Source of the DNA: DATIUV01 sp049322755
GTDB taxonomy: Bacteria > Pseudomonadota > Gammaproteobacteria > Burkholderiales > UBA6910
Length of the DNA: 54,341 nt
Assembly (NCBI GenBank): GCA_049322755.1
Contig: JBMOQX010000050.1
Location: 1-54,341, forward strand
Reading direction: 5' to 3'
The notes under the pieces are model-generated. The model made no database searches, was not told the DNA's origin, and saw only the letters and a list, made by a program, of their open reading frames with translations. A program made the translations under genes and the position numbers. Positions 52,354-54,341 of this stretch are shown here, in pieces (position 1 is the first letter of the stretch; each line of letters opens with the position of its first letter).

Positions 52354-53689
52354 AGAGCCGGTCGGGCAGCCAGGCCACGAGTTCGGGGAAGAGGTAAACC
52401 AGGATCATGGAAACGAATACCATGCCCAGGAACGGGAAGCAGCCCTTGAAGATCGTCCACAACTGGACATGCGGCGGCGCTATTCCCTTCAAGTAATACG
52501 CCGACATCGCCATCGGCGGCGTCAGGAACGAGGTCTGCAGGTTCAGCGCCACCAGGATGCCGAAGAACATCGGGTCGATGTTGAAGTGGGGCAGCAGCGG
52601 CAGGAAGATGGGGACGAAGATGATGATGATCTCGCTCCACTCCAGCGGCCAGCCGAGGACGAAGATGATCGCCTGGGCCATGAGAAGGAACGTGACGGGC
52701 GTGAGGTCCAGACCCATGACCCAGTCCTTGATCAGGCCTTCGCCGCCCAGGTAGGAAAACACCGACGAGAACGTCCAGGAGCCGACGAACAGCCAGCACA
52801 CCATCGCGGCGGTCCGCGCCGTCAGAAACACCGCTTCCTTGAGCCGCTCCCAGGTCAGCGCCCGATACGCCGCCGCCAGCACGATGCCGCCGAAAGCGCC
52901 CACCGAAGCGGCCTCGGTCGGCGTCGCCAGGCCGAACAGGATCGAGCCCAGCACCGCCAGGATCAGCACCGCCAGCGGGAAGAACGCCTGCAGCAGCAGG
53001 AGCAGCACCCTGCCCCACGGCACGTTGGCTTCCTCCTTCGGCAGCTTGGGCGCCAGTTTCGGCCGGACGATCCCCACGCCGATCACGTAGAGCATGTAGA
53101 GTCCCGCCAGCAGGAAGCCGGGGAGCAGCGCCGCCGCGTAAAGCTTGACCACCGACACCGCCGAGGTGGCGCCGTAGACGATGAGCATGATGGACGGCGG
53201 GATCAGGATGCCCAGCGTGCCGCCGGCGCAGATGACGCCCGCCGAGAGCTTCTGGTCGTAACCCGCTTTCAGCATCGCCGGAAACGCCAGCAGGCCCATG
53301 AGCGTGACGACCGCCCCGACGATGCCGGTCGCCGTGGCGAACATCGCGCAGGTGGCCAGCGCCGCCACCGCCATCGCGGCGGGCACGCCGCGCAGCGCCA
53401 CCTGCAGGCTGTAGAACAGCCGGTCCAGGATGTTCGCCCGCTCGATGATGTAGCCCATGAACAGGAACAGCGGCACCGCCACCAGCACGTCGTTGTTCAT
53501 GACGCTGAAGGTGTTCTGCGACAGCAGGTAGAACACACGGTTGTCGAAAAACGTCTGGTCGGGAACGTAATAGGCGTAGAAGCCGAAGCCCACGCCCATC
53601 GCCATCAGGGTGAAGGCGATCGGGAAGCCAAGCAGGATGATGAAAATGAACAGGCCCAGCATCAGCAGGGCGACTTCGGGATTGGTCAT
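52343..53689 (-). CDS. dctM: TRAP transporter large permease (DctM), second system
   Basis: This 448-residue membrane protein has about 12 hydrophobic segments, with AVPLFLFMGYIIERANILDRLF, GGTLGILIPPSIMLIVYG and the C-terminal WPLEWSEIIIIFVPIF. It begins inside the dctQ stop (ATGA) and its 3' end overlaps the amidase start. Loops differ clearly from the dctM at 38566, so the two are not a recent duplication. The binding protein is expected beyond the right end. Confidence 0.93.
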   Translation of the reverse strand: MTNPEVALLMLGLFIFIILLGFPIAFTLMAMGVGFGFYAYYVPDQTFFDNRVFYLLSQNTFSVMNNDVLVAVPLFLFMGYIIERANILDRLFYSLQVALRGVPAAMAVAALATCAMFATATGIVGAVVTLMGLLAFPAMLKAGYDQKLSAGVICAGGTLGILIPPSIMLIVYGATSAVSVVKLYAAALLPGFLLAGLYMLYVIGVGIVRPKLAPKLPKEEANVPWGRVLLLLLQAFFPLAVLILAVLGSILFGLATPTEAASVGAFGGIVLAAAYRALTWERLKEAVFLTARTAAMVCWLFVGSWTFSSVFSYLGGEGLIKDWVMGLDLTPVTFLLMAQAIIFVLGWPLEWSEIIIIFVPIFLPLLPHFNIDPMFFGILVALNLQTSFLTPPMAMSAYYLKGIAPPHVQLWTIFKGCFPFLGMVFVSMILVYLFPELVAWLPDRLYGN

Positions 53690-54282
53690 TTTGCGACTCC
53701 CCCGGCCGGTACGCCCTTATCCTGAACCTGGTGCAGCACCGCGGTCTCCATCTCCTCCACGTCGTGCAGCCGCGGCGGCCACTTGCCCTCGCGCAACGCG
53801 ATGATGCAGCGAATCACCTCGGCCACGCCCTGGATCGCCAGCAGCAGCCCTGCCAGCGGAATCAGCCCCTTGAGCTGGAAGATCGGGACGCCCACCGGAC
53901 TGTTGACGCTCACCTCCTGGATGCGGATGGAATCCCACGCGTAGCCGCCGCCGGCAATGATCAGGGAGAGCACCCCGGGAAAGAAAAACAGGATGTAAAG
54001 GGTCAGTTCCACGCCTGCCTGGACGCGAATCGGCCACAGCCGGTAGAACACGTCGCCGCGCACGTGGGCGTTGCGCGACAGCGCGTAGGCGCCGGACATG
54101 AGAAACAGCCCGCCGTAGAGAATGTAGCTCATGTCGAACGCCCAGCTGGTCGGGTCCCGCAGCACGTAGCGCACGAAGACCTCGTAGACCGTGCCGAGGG
54201 TAAGAATGAGAATGCACCACGCGAACGCGTGGCCGACCGACTTGCTGAGCTGGTCGATGGCTTGCAACAGACGATTCAGCAT
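53686..54282 (-). CDS. dctQ: TRAP transporter small membrane subunit (DctQ), second system
   Basis: This 198-residue protein has four hydrophobic segments; YEVFVRYVLRDPTSWAFDMSYILYG and LSRNAHVRGDVFYRLWPIRV are typical of the family. The C-terminal 35 residues are hydrophilic and longer than in the dctQ at 38048. The ATG at 54282 follows a weak GGGGTG site, and a longer frame upstream adds 15 residues of no family likeness. It is the first gene of the unit visible in the window. Confidence 0.9.
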   Translation of the reverse strand: MLNRLLQAIDQLSKSVGHAFAWCILILTLGTVYEVFVRYVLRDPTSWAFDMSYILYGGLFLMSGAYALSRNAHVRGDVFYRLWPIRVQAGVELTLYILFFFPGVLSLIIAGGGYAWDSIRIQEVSVNSPVGVPIFQLKGLIPLAGLLLAIQGVAEVIRCIIALREGKWPPRLHDVEEMETAVLHQVQDKGVPAGGVAK

Positions 54283-54315
54283 CTGGGCACCCCGGGGAGG
54301 AGTCCTGATACAGAC

Positions 54316-54339
54316 GGGGCGGCGCATCAGCGCCGCCCC
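54316..54339 (-). terminator. hairpin upstream of the second dctQ, probable dctP-dctQ attenuator
   Basis: GGGGCGGCGC (54316-54325) and GCGCCGCCCC (54330-54339) form a perfect ten-pair stem with a four-base loop. The position, 34 bases before dctQ, mirrors the hairpin between dctP and dctQ at 37950, so a dctP gene probably lies just beyond the window. There is no T run in the visible sequence. Confidence 0.6.
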
Positions 54340-54341
54340 TT

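Overview
The window is a GC-rich, densely coding chromosomal segment whose gene content points to a betaproteobacterium (Burkholderiales-like). This is an inference from a proteasome-like Ntn hydrolase of the BPH type, a DUF2782 protein, GluQ, HrpA, paired TRAP transporters and FCD-type GntR regulators. No tRNA, rRNA, CRISPR array, phage gene or insertion sequence was found.

Layout. Positions 1-8650 are mostly housekeeping: the start of a glutathione-dependent formaldehyde dehydrogenase, a Rap1a-like secreted protein, gluQ, a class II amidotransferase, an O-methyltransferase, the proteasome-like protein, a lipase-like hydrolase, a dispersed inverted repeat, a transsulfuration enzyme, a MoCF-domain protein, and an ECF sigma factor with its putative anti-sigma factor. 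Positions 8741-15806 hold a minus-strand operon: allophanate hydrolase (atzF), an NMT1/SsuABC-type ABC importer, a tandem nitrilase whose second half has lost its catalytic residues, and a GntR regulator. A palindromic GntR-type operator lies just upstream of atzF. Positions 15952-20807 carry secreted proteins of unknown function, an orphan solute-binding protein, DUF2782, a nonsense-interrupted coiled-coil gene and a molybdopterin-fold protein. Positions 20832-28838 hold an ABC exporter downstream of hrpA, and a 5'-truncated sirtuin lies beside them. Positions 29363-34031 carry a Ca/Na antiporter, a TerC-family protein behind a yybP-ykoY (Mn) riboswitch with terminator, an AEC permease and a D-2-hydroxyacid dehydrogenase.

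The most interesting part is 34130-50754. Three transcription units share one operator-like sequence (ATATRC-N5-RTATAT-YAG) found at 34136, 35876 and, inverted, 43986. The units are (1) a PanB-like enzyme with two of three metal ligands changed plus an FCD GntR regulator; (2) a membrane di-iron hydroxylase, a complete TRAP transporter, a PhyH-type dioxygenase, an FAD oxidoreductase and an IlvD/Edd dehydratase; (3) a corrinoid protein, a UroD-type methyltransferase, a methyl-THF:corrinoid methyltransferase, a RACo-like reductive activator, a MetV-MetF fusion and a DUF1638 protein. The third unit also carries a perfect FNR-type box. Read together, these suggest a regulon that imports a methylated organic acid-like compound, modifies it oxidatively, moves its methyl group through a corrinoid to tetrahydrofolate and oxidises methyl-THF to methylene-THF. 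The substrate cannot be read from the sequence.

The window ends with a second TRAP transporter (dctQ, dctM; the binding protein probably lies beyond the right edge), an amidase and a 56-residue membrane protein, all on the minus strand.
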